NCBI RefSeq assembly: GCF_002934365.1 | Contig: NZ_PTIY01000003.1 | Location: 186,001 to 250,000, forward strand | Length of the DNA: 64,000 bases | Direction of reading: 5' to 3' | From: Methylobacter tundripaludum | Lineage (GTDB): Bacteria > Pseudomonadota > Gammaproteobacteria > Methylococcales > Methylomonadaceae | Part shown: positions 54,908-62,494 of the stretch, in pieces | Layout: each line of letters begins with the position of its first letter | Numbering within the stretch: position 1 is the first letter of the stretch | The notes under the pieces: generated by a model | Database searches by the model: none | Seen by the model: the letters and a program-made list of their open reading frames with translations, nothing else | Told to the model about the DNA's origin: nothing | Program-made: the position numbers and the translations under genes

Positions 54908-56339
54908 GGTTTTTCTCCTTTCGTATGACGGGCCGGCAAATACCCAAACCGAGGAATCGTCCTGCGCCAATAAGAAGTGGGCCTTGCACGGCTTGATCGA
55001 AACTCAAGGTAATGTGAGCAAGCATTTTTTCTTTCAGGTGGCCGACCCGTTGAAAATCGGTGCTACGCTTGAAGTCTTTGGCTTGCGGTACGCCATTGAA
55101 ACAACTGCCGGGTACAATATTCACAGCAGCCGGCTGCGGCAGACCAATATCCCGGCAGGCTTGGCCGATAATCGCCAAAGCATCCTTGCCGGGCTTGTTT
55201 TTAGGATAATGCCCGAACACCACAGGTGTAACCGTTGCCCAATGCTCGTGTGCTGTTGTGTAGGTTTCAGGTTGCAATGTTTTTGCTGCCGTTTCCAGAG
55301 ACTCGGCATCCAATAAACCGACCTGCCATTCGCCCAAAAATCCTAGCGTAATGCGCTGCAATTTTTGCAAGCCCTGTTCCAGTTGCTTGCGTTCGTGAGT
55401 ATCGGCATATTCCGGGAACAACACGGCAAAACCCATGATATGGCCGTCCGCATGACGATGACCGACGTTAGCCAATGGCATAACCGCCATATGCGGTTGA
55501 TTGCTGGGTTCCCCGTTGGTCAAATGTCCGCTAATACTTTCCGGCAACGGATCGGCACAACGTTCCAGCAATGCTTTGCGCACCAAAGAACACAAGCTGT
55601 AAGCCGATTCCAAAGGCAATAGACATCCCTGTTCCTTACGAAGGATATAAATGCGCTGGAAAAGGCTGCGCGGGGACGGGGTAGTATTTGTTCCTTCTAT
55701 TCGATATTCGCTGACTCGCCCGAGCCGGGGTTGCAGGCTGGCGTTTTCGCTACGTTGCAAATGCAAAGTTTCCAGATAGTCCAATCGGCCTTGACCGGTG
55801 GTTCTTAATAACAGGGTGCCTTGAGGATGGGGCGTTAAGGTCGGCGCGTGGTTTTCAGGTAAATCCTTACGCACCGATACCCGAACCGGCGACATGGAAT
55901 GGCCTAAATAGGTAACGTTTTCGGCTACTTCTTGCAACGCCGTGGCTTTTTGCTCGTCTAGCGCAGCATCGTTCCAGATGAAATAGACGGTTTTATCGTT
56001 GGGAGTATAAGCAGGAAACCAGCGCTGTTGGCGCAAACGCTTGTCTGGCAATACGCTTTTGGTTTTTTTCTTGGGGTCATTCACCGGTACAAAAACGTCG
56101 CAAACATCCCGCACCCAGCCGCCGTGTTCCGGCGGATTTGCGTATATACCGGGTTCGGGCAGGGCTTCCAGCCATTCCAACGCATCTCGCACGGTATCGC
56201 CAAGAGCGCATTCTTTAAAAGCCGCCACCAACGCCGCAAACAATCTGGCTGGATGAGGCGGCCATTCCACCATTTTTCTGTCATCATGACAGGAAGCAAT
56301 GACTCTCCCCATCAGATATTCCACTTCCAAGGCCAGCAT
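54894..56339 (-). CDS. csb2: Csb2, Cas5-Cas6 fusion (GSU0054 family)
   Basis: 481 residues, signature protein of subtype I-U/I-G. The N-terminal LALEVEYLMGRVIA and WPPHPARLFAALVAA are typical of the GSU0054 family Cas5-like half. The C-terminal half (about 300-480) is Cas6-like and ends with the glycine-rich RNA-binding loop GPLLIGAGRFLGLGICRP. It should process pre-crRNA at the 36-bp repeat hairpin and hold the 5' handle in Cascade. GAGGA precedes the ATG; it begins three bases after csb1. Confidence 0.92.
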   Translation of the reverse strand: MLALEVEYLMGRVIASCHDDRKMVEWPPHPARLFAALVAAFKECALGDTVRDALEWLEALPEPGIYANPPEHGGWVRDVCDVFVPVNDPKKKTKSVLPDKRLRQQRWFPAYTPNDKTVYFIWNDAALDEQKATALQEVAENVTYLGHSMSPVRVSVRKDLPENHAPTLTPHPQGTLLLRTTGQGRLDYLETLHLQRSENASLQPRLGRVSEYRIEGTNTTPSPRSLFQRIYILRKEQGCLLPLESAYSLCSLVRKALLERCADPLPESISGHLTNGEPSNQPHMAVMPLANVGHRHADGHIMGFAVLFPEYADTHERKQLEQGLQKLQRITLGFLGEWQVGLLDAESLETAAKTLQPETYTTAHEHWATVTPVVFGHYPKNKPGKDALAIIGQACRDIGLPQPAAVNIVPGSCFNGVPQAKDFKRSTDFQRVGHLKEKMLAHITLSFDQAVQGPLLIGAGRFLGLGICRPVIRKEKNHAGK

Positions 56340-56342
56340 GGT

Positions 56343-57557
56343 TTATTCCTCAGTCAAGGCAGTGGTGTCTCTGCTCATGCGCACTAATTCGAACAGGTCC
56401 GGCGTCGGTTGTAGCTGGATTTTTTCCTCGTTCCAGCTTAACCCTAGACCGGAAGCTTTAGTAACGGCGGCAGTAAACAAGGCGTCCGCTTCGCTCGCAC
56501 TCAAGCTAAATGTTTTGCTTTCGCCATAGTTATCCACCAATTCGAAATTGAACTTGCCTTCGGGGATCAATAGACAACGCGAACGTAAGTCGTAGCCGTT
56601 TTCCAGTTGATGGACGATAGCCGCAAGCCCCAATGCAGCTAAAACAGTACGGGCGGCGGTATTGATTTGCGCCGACACTTCGCCGTTGACGGGAAAATGC
56701 AGTCGGCGTAGCGCAGGCAAGGAAAGAACGGTCGTTTGTCGGGCATAGTCGATGGTGACTCCGCCAAGTATAAACTCATCGCCTTTGTCGCTTTTTTTGA
56801 TAGTTGGCGGGATATTGGAGTGGTTGACTTCAGATGGCCTGATTTTAACGGGTTCACCTTTCTTATCAGTTTCCGCTAAAGTTTTATCGGTAGTCCATCC
56901 ACCATCCGGCATTGCGTAGATGTCTACAGTCTTGATTCCTAATGGATCAAGACGAGAACTGGTTAAAACGCCTGCCTCGGCCTTGATCCCGACAATTTCG
57001 GAAACGACGGCTCGCTGAAATTTGTTGCCCAAGCCACCCGCCGACCCCGTCGAATCCCAAATCCCGAAGATCAAGGCATGAGGGCAATATTGATACAGCG
57101 CCGTAGCGTTACGCTGGTTGGCGGCGCTGTAAGCTTTGGCAATATTGGTGTCGGGAAATTTTTGATCGCCCAAAAGACTGTCGCGAAAAATGGCGTCGGC
57201 GATGCGGTGAGGCGCGTCCAGCGTGGTGATTTCTCCGATGTCCGCGAAGTGGGAACCGAAATCCACAGCTAATAAAGGAAAATTAATACGTTGGCTTATG
57301 TAAGCTTCCTTCAACGCTTGTTCCATACGGTTGGCCTGCGATTGCACGGAATCCAGCAATACGGTTCTCACCACTTCGCCGCCTTCTACTCGACGAGCTT
57401 CCCACGCATATTTACCTTCCGAATGGCTAGGCGGAAATACCTTGCTTCCAGGCCCAGCCGCCGGTTGTAATTTAGCGAGTAGTCTAATCGCCGAATAACC
57501 TGAGTTTACCGCAGAGGTTAAAGTATCAATATCGATTTTGTTTAGCTCTTGACTCAT
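56343..57557 (-). CDS. csb1: Csb1, Cas7-like backbone protein (GSU0053 family)
   Basis: 404 residues. INFPLLAVDFG and ALIFGIWDSTGSAGGLGNKF (RAMP-like, here in separate pieces) fit the GSU0053 Csb1 family. Multiple copies should coat the crRNA spacer as the Cascade backbone. It is the first cas gene of the interference operon, with AAGGAAAA before the ATG, 118 bases after the WYL regulator. That gap has a hairpin with nine bases identical to part of the CRISPR repeat. Confidence 0.92.
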   Translation of the reverse strand: MSQELNKIDIDTLTSAVNSGYSAIRLLAKLQPAAGPGSKVFPPSHSEGKYAWEARRVEGGEVVRTVLLDSVQSQANRMEQALKEAYISQRINFPLLAVDFGSHFADIGEITTLDAPHRIADAIFRDSLLGDQKFPDTNIAKAYSAANQRNATALYQYCPHALIFGIWDSTGSAGGLGNKFQRAVVSEIVGIKAEAGVLTSSRLDPLGIKTVDIYAMPDGGWTTDKTLAETDKKGEPVKIRPSEVNHSNIPPTIKKSDKGDEFILGGVTIDYARQTTVLSLPALRRLHFPVNGEVSAQINTAARTVLAALGLAAIVHQLENGYDLRSRCLLIPEGKFNFELVDNYGESKTFSLSASEADALFTAAVTKASGLGLSWNEEKIQLQPTPDLFELVRMSRDTTALTEE

Positions 57558-57617
57558 AACTATTTTCCTTGCATTGCTGTTGATGTTGATGTTTACAAAG
57601 TTTTTACGCTCTGCGGT

Positions 57618-57655
57618 TAGTTTTTTTCAATCTAACACACCCCCTGCCTCAAACC
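57618..57655 (-). promoter_or_regulatory. csb1 upstream hairpin resembling the CRISPR repeat end
   Basis: On the minus strand the sequence contains GAGCCTCATGG and then TTTGAGGC. GCCTCA pairs with TGAGGC to make a short hairpin. GAGCCTCAT is identical to nine bases near the 3' end of the array repeat. It lies in the 118-base gap ahead of csb1. It may be an operator, attenuator or degenerate repeat. Confidence 0.35.
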
Positions 57656-57675
57656 ATGAGGCTCTGGTAAAAAAA

Positions 57676-58653
57676 TCATCCGCCTGGGTAAATTTTTTGC
57701 ATGGCGACAATCTGCTCTTTAACCGCCTCAATCAAAAACGCCGGGCTAACCACCTCCACTTCGCCGCCGTGCTTAAGAATGTCCATCAACAACTCCCGGT
57801 GATCGTTGAAAGGGATGCTGAGTTGGTAGCGGCCGTCGTTTAACCATTGGCTTTGCTGCTCTGGATGCCAGTGTTCGTCGGCAACCCAACGGGCGCGGTC
57901 AGCGCTGAAGTTGAGCACGGCCAAGTGCTTGGCGCTGCCGCTGAAGATGCCGTAGGAGGCGGCGAAGTGCTGTTGCAATCGATCCACCGGAATGATGTCG
58001 GCGTTTTGCTCTAACTGCGCGACCGAGGCTATCCGGTCAACCGCAAAACTGCGCAGCTGTTGGCGTAAGTGGCACCAGGCGTCCAGATACCAGTTGTCGC
58101 GGTAACGCACCAGGGTTTGCGGAGAAATATCGCGCCGGCTGTGTCGGTTGTCGCTACGGGCATGGTAGCTGATTTGCAGGCGTTTACCGTTGAACAATGC
58201 GGTGGCGACGTTGAGAAAAATACGGTCGTTGCTGCGGCGATTGGCTTGGTTGAGGATTTTAATTTTATTCACGTCCGGCTTAGCAACGCCGGGGGTAAGT
58301 CTCAATAGTTTTTCCAGTCGGCTTTGCAGCTGGGCTATGTCGTCTTGCAGGATGCCGGCGCTAACATTGGCGAGCAGGTGCTGGCAAGCCAGCAAGGCTT
58401 GCAGCTCTTGGGCGTTAAACCAAAGCCCCGGCAGTTCGTAAGGATGTTGCGCGTGGTCATGATCGTAGTAGAAGCCGTTCCGGTTTTTGTCATAAACAAT
58501 CGGCGCGTACAACCTCTCCCGCATGTAGTTGATGATGCGGTCACGGGTGGCTCTTGAACATTCCAGCTGTTCTTGTATTGCTTTACCGGTAATCGGCGTT
58601 CTGCGGTCGCGAAAAATGTTGTGGAGCTTAAATATTTTGTCGATATGCTGCAT
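57676..58653 (-). CDS. WYL-domain transcriptional regulator of the cas operon
   Basis: 325 residues from MQHIDKIFKLHNIF at 58651-58653; the longer frame adds 41 residues without homology. N-terminal winged HTH (about 1-65: ITGKAIQEQLECSRATRDRIINYMRERL), a central WYL-like beta-barrel (about 150-230: QISYHARSDNRHSRRDISPQTLVRYRDNWYL read in pieces, with the Y-x-x-x-W-Y core in RYRDNWYLDAWC) and a WCX C-terminal extension (GGEVEVVSPAFL). WYL regulators bind nucleic-acid-like or nucleotide ligands and often flank CRISPR and other defence loci. It is upstream of and co-directional with csb1. Confidence 0.88.
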   Translation of the reverse strand: MQHIDKIFKLHNIFRDRRTPITGKAIQEQLECSRATRDRIINYMRERLYAPIVYDKNRNGFYYDHDHAQHPYELPGLWFNAQELQALLACQHLLANVSAGILQDDIAQLQSRLEKLLRLTPGVAKPDVNKIKILNQANRRSNDRIFLNVATALFNGKRLQISYHARSDNRHSRRDISPQTLVRYRDNWYLDAWCHLRQQLRSFAVDRIASVAQLEQNADIIPVDRLQQHFAASYGIFSGSAKHLAVLNFSADRARWVADEHWHPEQQSQWLNDGRYQLSIPFNDHRELLMDILKHGGEVEVVSPAFLIEAVKEQIVAMQKIYPGG

Positions 58654-58752
58654 GGTTGCTGTGCCGCCGGTAAGTGGGTGAACCGTCAAAGGACGATCGG
58701 CCTGTCGCCCCATGCAATGCCCTCGGTTTGTGGGCATGATTATATCGAGCTC

Positions 58753-58836
58753 CCTCTCCTGCTGGACGACTTGCACGGATGCAGGAGGTAGAGCAAGCGA
58801 GCTAGACCTTCCAGGTTTTTAAAACCTGGAAGGTCT
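58753..58836. repeat. Dispersed repeat followed by a perfect palindrome
   Basis: 58753-58803 resembles the TCCTG(C/A)TGGA ... GGATGCAGG ... GTAGAGCAAGC repeat also seen at 20606 and 50048. Directly behind it, AGACCTTCCAGGTTTT (58804-58819) and its complement (58821-58836) form a perfect 16-bp-arm palindrome with one central base. Non-coding. Confidence 0.75.
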
Positions 58837-59001
58837 GTATACCAGCATGTTTACCGCCTAATGCCAAGAAAATGAGACTGCCGAAACAACGATATTCCGT
58901 AAAATGCTTGTAGCGGCGAATATACGAAACCAAATCTTGGGTAGATTTGTGTCTCGCATCATTCAAGCTACCCAAAGTGAGCGCTTTAGGCGAAGCGCCT
59001 G

Positions 59002-61203
59002 CTACAACACATCCAATTGTGCATAAGCCAATATCAGCCACTTGAGGCCGACTTGCTTGAAATTGATCTGCACCCGCTCCTGTGCGCCCTCGCCTTCCAT
59101 CTGCAACACCACGCCTTCGCCGAATTTGGCATGACTGACGCGTTGCCCCAGCTTGTATTTTCCTTCGGTTTGCAAAGACTGCGCTTTGGGTTTGACGGCG
59201 GTCACCGGACGGCTCACGGCGGCCCGCATCCTGACTTCCTGCAAGTGTTCCGGCGGAATCTCTCGCAGAAAACGCGACGGCCTGGGGTAGCTTTCCCGAC
59301 CGTATAAGCGCCGGGACTCGGCATAGGTCAGATACAATTGCCGCATCGCGCGGGTAATGCCGACATAGCAAAGCCTGCGCTCTTCTTCCAGCCGCCCGAC
59401 GTCATCGACGGACTGCTGCGACGGGAACAGGCCTTCTTCCATACCGACCAGGAACACCTGCTTGAACTCCAGGCCTTTGGCCGAGTGCAGGGTCATCAAC
59501 TGCACGCAATCGTCGAACTCGTCGCCTTGCATCTCGCCGGCTTCCAATGCCGCATGGGCCAGGAACATATCCAGCTCGCCGAGGTTTTCTTCGCTTTCCT
59601 GGTCGCCAATCGTATCGGGATCGAACAGCCGCGCCGCGTTAACCAGCTCCTCCAGGTTTTCTACTTTTTCTTCGCCTTTGTCGGCCTTGTCCTTTTGATA
59701 GAGTTCGATCAAGCCGCTTTTTTCGACGACCAGTTTGACCTTCTCATAAAGCTCAAGGCCTTCGGCCTCTGCTTCAAACCGCTTGATCAATTCCAAAAAG
59801 CCGATCAGCGCATTGGTCGCCCTTGCCGACAGAGCCTGTCCTGAGTTTGTCGAAGGGGTGCGCTGGTTAATCAGCGCGCTCGCCGCCGCCCATAACGAAA
59901 GGTCTTGATCCCTGGCAATGCCGCGAATATCGTCGATGGTTTTGGCGCCGATGCCGCGCGTCGGGGTATTGATCACCCGCTCGAACGAAGCGTCGTCATT
60001 GCGGTTGGACATCAGCCGCAAATAAGCCAGCGCGTTCTTGATTTCCGCCCGCTCGAAAAAGCGCAAGCCGCCGTAAACCCGGTACGGCGTGTTGGTGGTC
60101 ATCAAGCGTTCTTCAAACTGGCGAGATTGGGCGTTGGACCGGTACAGTATCGCGACATCCTTGCGCAGGCCACCCTCGTTGACCCAAGCCCTGATCCGCT
60201 CGACCACGAAATGGGCTTCATCCTGTTCGTTGAAGGCCGCGTACAGGGAAATCAAATCGCCGTCGCCGGCATCGGTCCACAGCTCCTTGCCCATTCGGCC
60301 GTCATTGACGCTGATGACCTTGTTCGCGGCTTTCAGGATATTGCCGGTCGAGCGGTAGTTTTGCTCCAGCTTGATGACCTGATGATTCGGGTAATGCTTT
60401 TGGAAGTTATAGATATTCTCGATTTTCGCGCCGCGCCAGCCGTAAATGGACTGATCGTCGTCGCCGACGACGAAAATATTGTCCCTGCCGTCGGTCAACA
60501 GCCGCAACCAGGCGTATTGTATGGTGTTGGTATCCTGAAACTCGTCGACATGCACCTGCCGGAAGCGCTGCTGATAATGTTCCAACACATCGGGGTTGTC
60601 GCGCAGCAATTCATGCGCACGCAGCAGCAATTCGGCAAAATCCACCAGACCGGAGCGGTCGCACAGCTCTTCGTAGGCTTTATAGATGATCACCATTTGG
60701 CGCTGATAGAGGTCGCCGGTCTCCAGCATATGCCGGGCCCGCTTGCCCTCGTCTTTTTGCGCATTGATAAACCATTGCGCCTGGCGCGGCGGCCACTTGT
60801 CGGCATCGAGATTCAGCGTAGCCAGCAGGCGCTTGATAAGCCGCAACTGGTCGGCGGAATCCATCACCTGAAACGTTTCCGGCAATTTGGCCTGCTTGGC
60901 GTGACGTCTTAACAAGCGGTGCGCCACGCCGTGAAAAGTCCCTATCCACATCGATTGCGCGGACATCTGAAGCAAATCCTCGATCCTGCCGCGCATTTCC
61001 TTGGCCGCTTTATTGGTAAAAGTGACCGCCAGAATACTGTGCGCAGACACGCCCTCGACCTGGATCTGCCAGGCGATGCGATGCACTAAAACACGGGTTT
61101 TGCCGCTGCCGGCGCCGGCCAAAACCAGCATGGCTTGGGACGGCGCGGTAACTGCCTGACGCTGGGCATCATTTAAGGGGTCTATTATTGAAGTTACATC
61201 CAT
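59002..61203 (-). CDS. uvrD: UvrD/Rep-family DNA helicase with in-frame repeat insertion
   Basis: Superfamily 1A 3'-5' helicase, 733 residues from the ATG at 61201-61203. Motifs: GAGSGKTRVLVHRIAW (I), TFTNKAAKEM (Ia), VDEFQDTN (II), GDDDQSIYGWRG (III), then VQLMTLHSAKGLEF and VGITRAMRQLYLTYAESR (V/VI). The C-terminal KLGQRVSHAKFGEGVVL tail is the RNAP-binding Tudor-like element. Between ALINQR and SARATNAL lies TPSTNSGQAL, encoded by a TTCGACAAACTCAGGACAGG palindromic-repeat fragment and absent from typical UvrD. Confidence 0.95.
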   Translation of the reverse strand: MDVTSIIDPLNDAQRQAVTAPSQAMLVLAGAGSGKTRVLVHRIAWQIQVEGVSAHSILAVTFTNKAAKEMRGRIEDLLQMSAQSMWIGTFHGVAHRLLRRHAKQAKLPETFQVMDSADQLRLIKRLLATLNLDADKWPPRQAQWFINAQKDEGKRARHMLETGDLYQRQMVIIYKAYEELCDRSGLVDFAELLLRAHELLRDNPDVLEHYQQRFRQVHVDEFQDTNTIQYAWLRLLTDGRDNIFVVGDDDQSIYGWRGAKIENIYNFQKHYPNHQVIKLEQNYRSTGNILKAANKVISVNDGRMGKELWTDAGDGDLISLYAAFNEQDEAHFVVERIRAWVNEGGLRKDVAILYRSNAQSRQFEERLMTTNTPYRVYGGLRFFERAEIKNALAYLRLMSNRNDDASFERVINTPTRGIGAKTIDDIRGIARDQDLSLWAAASALINQRTPSTNSGQALSARATNALIGFLELIKRFEAEAEGLELYEKVKLVVEKSGLIELYQKDKADKGEEKVENLEELVNAARLFDPDTIGDQESEENLGELDMFLAHAALEAGEMQGDEFDDCVQLMTLHSAKGLEFKQVFLVGMEEGLFPSQQSVDDVGRLEEERRLCYVGITRAMRQLYLTYAESRRLYGRESYPRPSRFLREIPPEHLQEVRMRAAVSRPVTAVKPKAQSLQTEGKYKLGQRVSHAKFGEGVVLQMEGEGAQERVQINFKQVGLKWLILAYAQLDVL

Positions 61204-61315
61204 TGGTTTTTTCGCTTGCACATTTTTCGAAGCTGTGTATATTGCTTGGGTTCGATAATGACAGACCGAACCGTTGCTTTGTTAATAATAATAACGACAC
61301 ACAGAGGATTTTAAG

Positions 61316-61573
61316 ATGAATTTTGATTTTAAACGTATGCTTAAATTTGAACACAATGTTGGCGAGAAGGAAAAGAAATACCGTTTATACGCGGGCGCGG
61401 CCCTTCTGGTTATTTCACTTTTCGTCCCAGGCGGAGAAGTTCTTTTATTATTAGTGGGACTGGTTCTTGTTGCAACCGGCTATTCAGGCTGGTGCCCGGT
61501 CTATTCAGGGCTTAACAAGAATACCTGCGAAACTGAAAGCGGCGCTGGCGAGGGCGACTCTTCAGAAGGCTAA
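61316..61573 (+). CDS. DUF2892-type small membrane protein
   Basis: 85 residues with two transmembrane segments (YRLYAGAALLVISLF and LLLLVGLVLVATGYSGW) and the DUF2892/YgaP C-terminal pattern SGWCPVYSGLNKNTC. GAGGA lies seven bases before the ATG. The family is found alone or fused to rhodanese domains; no function is assigned. It is divergent from uvrD and convergent with fxsA. Confidence 0.8.
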   Translation: MNFDFKRMLKFEHNVGEKEKKYRLYAGAALLVISLFVPGGEVLLLLVGLVLVATGYSGWCPVYSGLNKNTCETESGAGEGDSSEG

Positions 61574-61630
61574 GCCATCAAGAAAGGCACGAGACAAAAA
61601 CCAGGATTTAGCCTTGTGCCTACCTTTTCT

Positions 61631-62068
61631 TTACTCTTCTTTACTAAACTCACCTTCCAGCACGTTATTTTCAGCCGCTTTAGCTTGCTGAAAATGCGCG
61701 CCACCCTGAATAAGATAATTTTCAATCACATATTGGGCGATTTTTCTGCGTAATGACGGGATCAAGCAGGCAAAACCGATTATATCGGTAATAAAACCCG
61801 GCGTTAGCAATAATGCTCCCCCTACCAGGATAATGGGGCCTTCAATCATTTCATAAGCGGGGATCACGCCTTGCGCCAAACTTTCCTGGAACCGCTGAAA
61901 CGTTGAGAAACCTTGCTGTCTCAACAACCAAGCGCCCAGCACCGCGGTAAACACCACCAGCAAAATGGTCGGAAACGCGCCAATGATTCCGCCCACCTGT
62001 ATCAGCAAATAAATTTCTGCAAAAGGGATAATCAGCACGACCAGAAATAGTATTTGAAAAATTTTCAT
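61631..62068 (-). CDS. fxsA: FxsA family membrane protein
   Basis: 145 residues. N-terminal MKIFQILFLVVLIIPFAEIY and the following IGAFPTILLVVFTAVLGAWLLRQQG are typical of FxsA (formerly YtfF-like suppressor of F exclusion of phage T7). GGALLLTPGFITDIIGF is the third membrane stretch. In E. coli, FxsA overproduction relieves T7 exclusion by the F plasmid; its normal role is unknown. Convergent with the DUF2892 gene and divergent from cutA. Confidence 0.9.
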   Translation of the reverse strand: MKIFQILFLVVLIIPFAEIYLLIQVGGIIGAFPTILLVVFTAVLGAWLLRQQGFSTFQRFQESLAQGVIPAYEMIEGPIILVGGALLLTPGFITDIIGFACLIPSLRRKIAQYVIENYLIQGGAHFQQAKAAENNVLEGEFSKEE

Positions 62069-62155
62069 CTAAAGCACTCTTGTTGTAATCACCGTCGTTA
62101 CAATATAAGGGCAATTCCGGTTAATTTCTAGGATAATATCCGCGATCCAGTTTTT

Positions 62156-62494
62156 ATGACGCGTAACATGCCTGCCAACCATCAAATAATTTTCTGCACT
62201 TGCCCCGATAAAGACACCGCTGAAAAAATAGCCCGGTTATTGGTCGCAGACAATAAGGCAGCCTGCGTGAACATTTTGCCCGGCATCACGTCTGTTTACT
62301 CATGGGAAGGGCGGATTGAATCCGCCCAGGAGCATCTGCTGCTGATTAAGGCCCATAAAGATCGCTATCAGGCTATCGAGACGGCCCTGCGCGACAATCA
62401 CCCTTACGAACTGCCTGAAATAATCGCCGTCCCCATTGAACGGGGCTTACCTGAATACCTGCATTGGATAGATTCATGCCATTCTTCAAAGTAA
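62156..62494 (+). CDS. cutA: Divalent-cation tolerance protein CutA
   Basis: 112 residues forming a PII-like trimeric ferredoxin fold: IIFCTCPDKDTAEKIARLLV, ACVNILPGITSVYSWEGRI and HPYELPEIIAVPI are all family hallmarks. Role is debated: metal tolerance in E. coli, signalling-like fold in structure. It overlaps the start of dsbD by 19 bases, as in E. coli where cutA and dsbD are also adjacent, so translation is coupled. Confidence 0.93.
   Translation: MTRNMPANHQIIFCTCPDKDTAEKIARLLVADNKAACVNILPGITSVYSWEGRIESAQEHLLLIKAHKDRYQAIETALRDNHPYELPEIIAVPIERGLPEYLHWIDSCHSSK

Noticed and set aside
57676-58776. Longer 366-residue start of the WYL regulator
   Set aside because: The first 41 residues are unlike WYL regulators; the HTH begins at MQHIDKIF.
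58802-59371. 189-codon minus-strand frame downstream of uvrD
   Set aside because: It overlaps the uvrD 3' end in another frame and continues through a palindromic repeat; composition is unlike a real protein.
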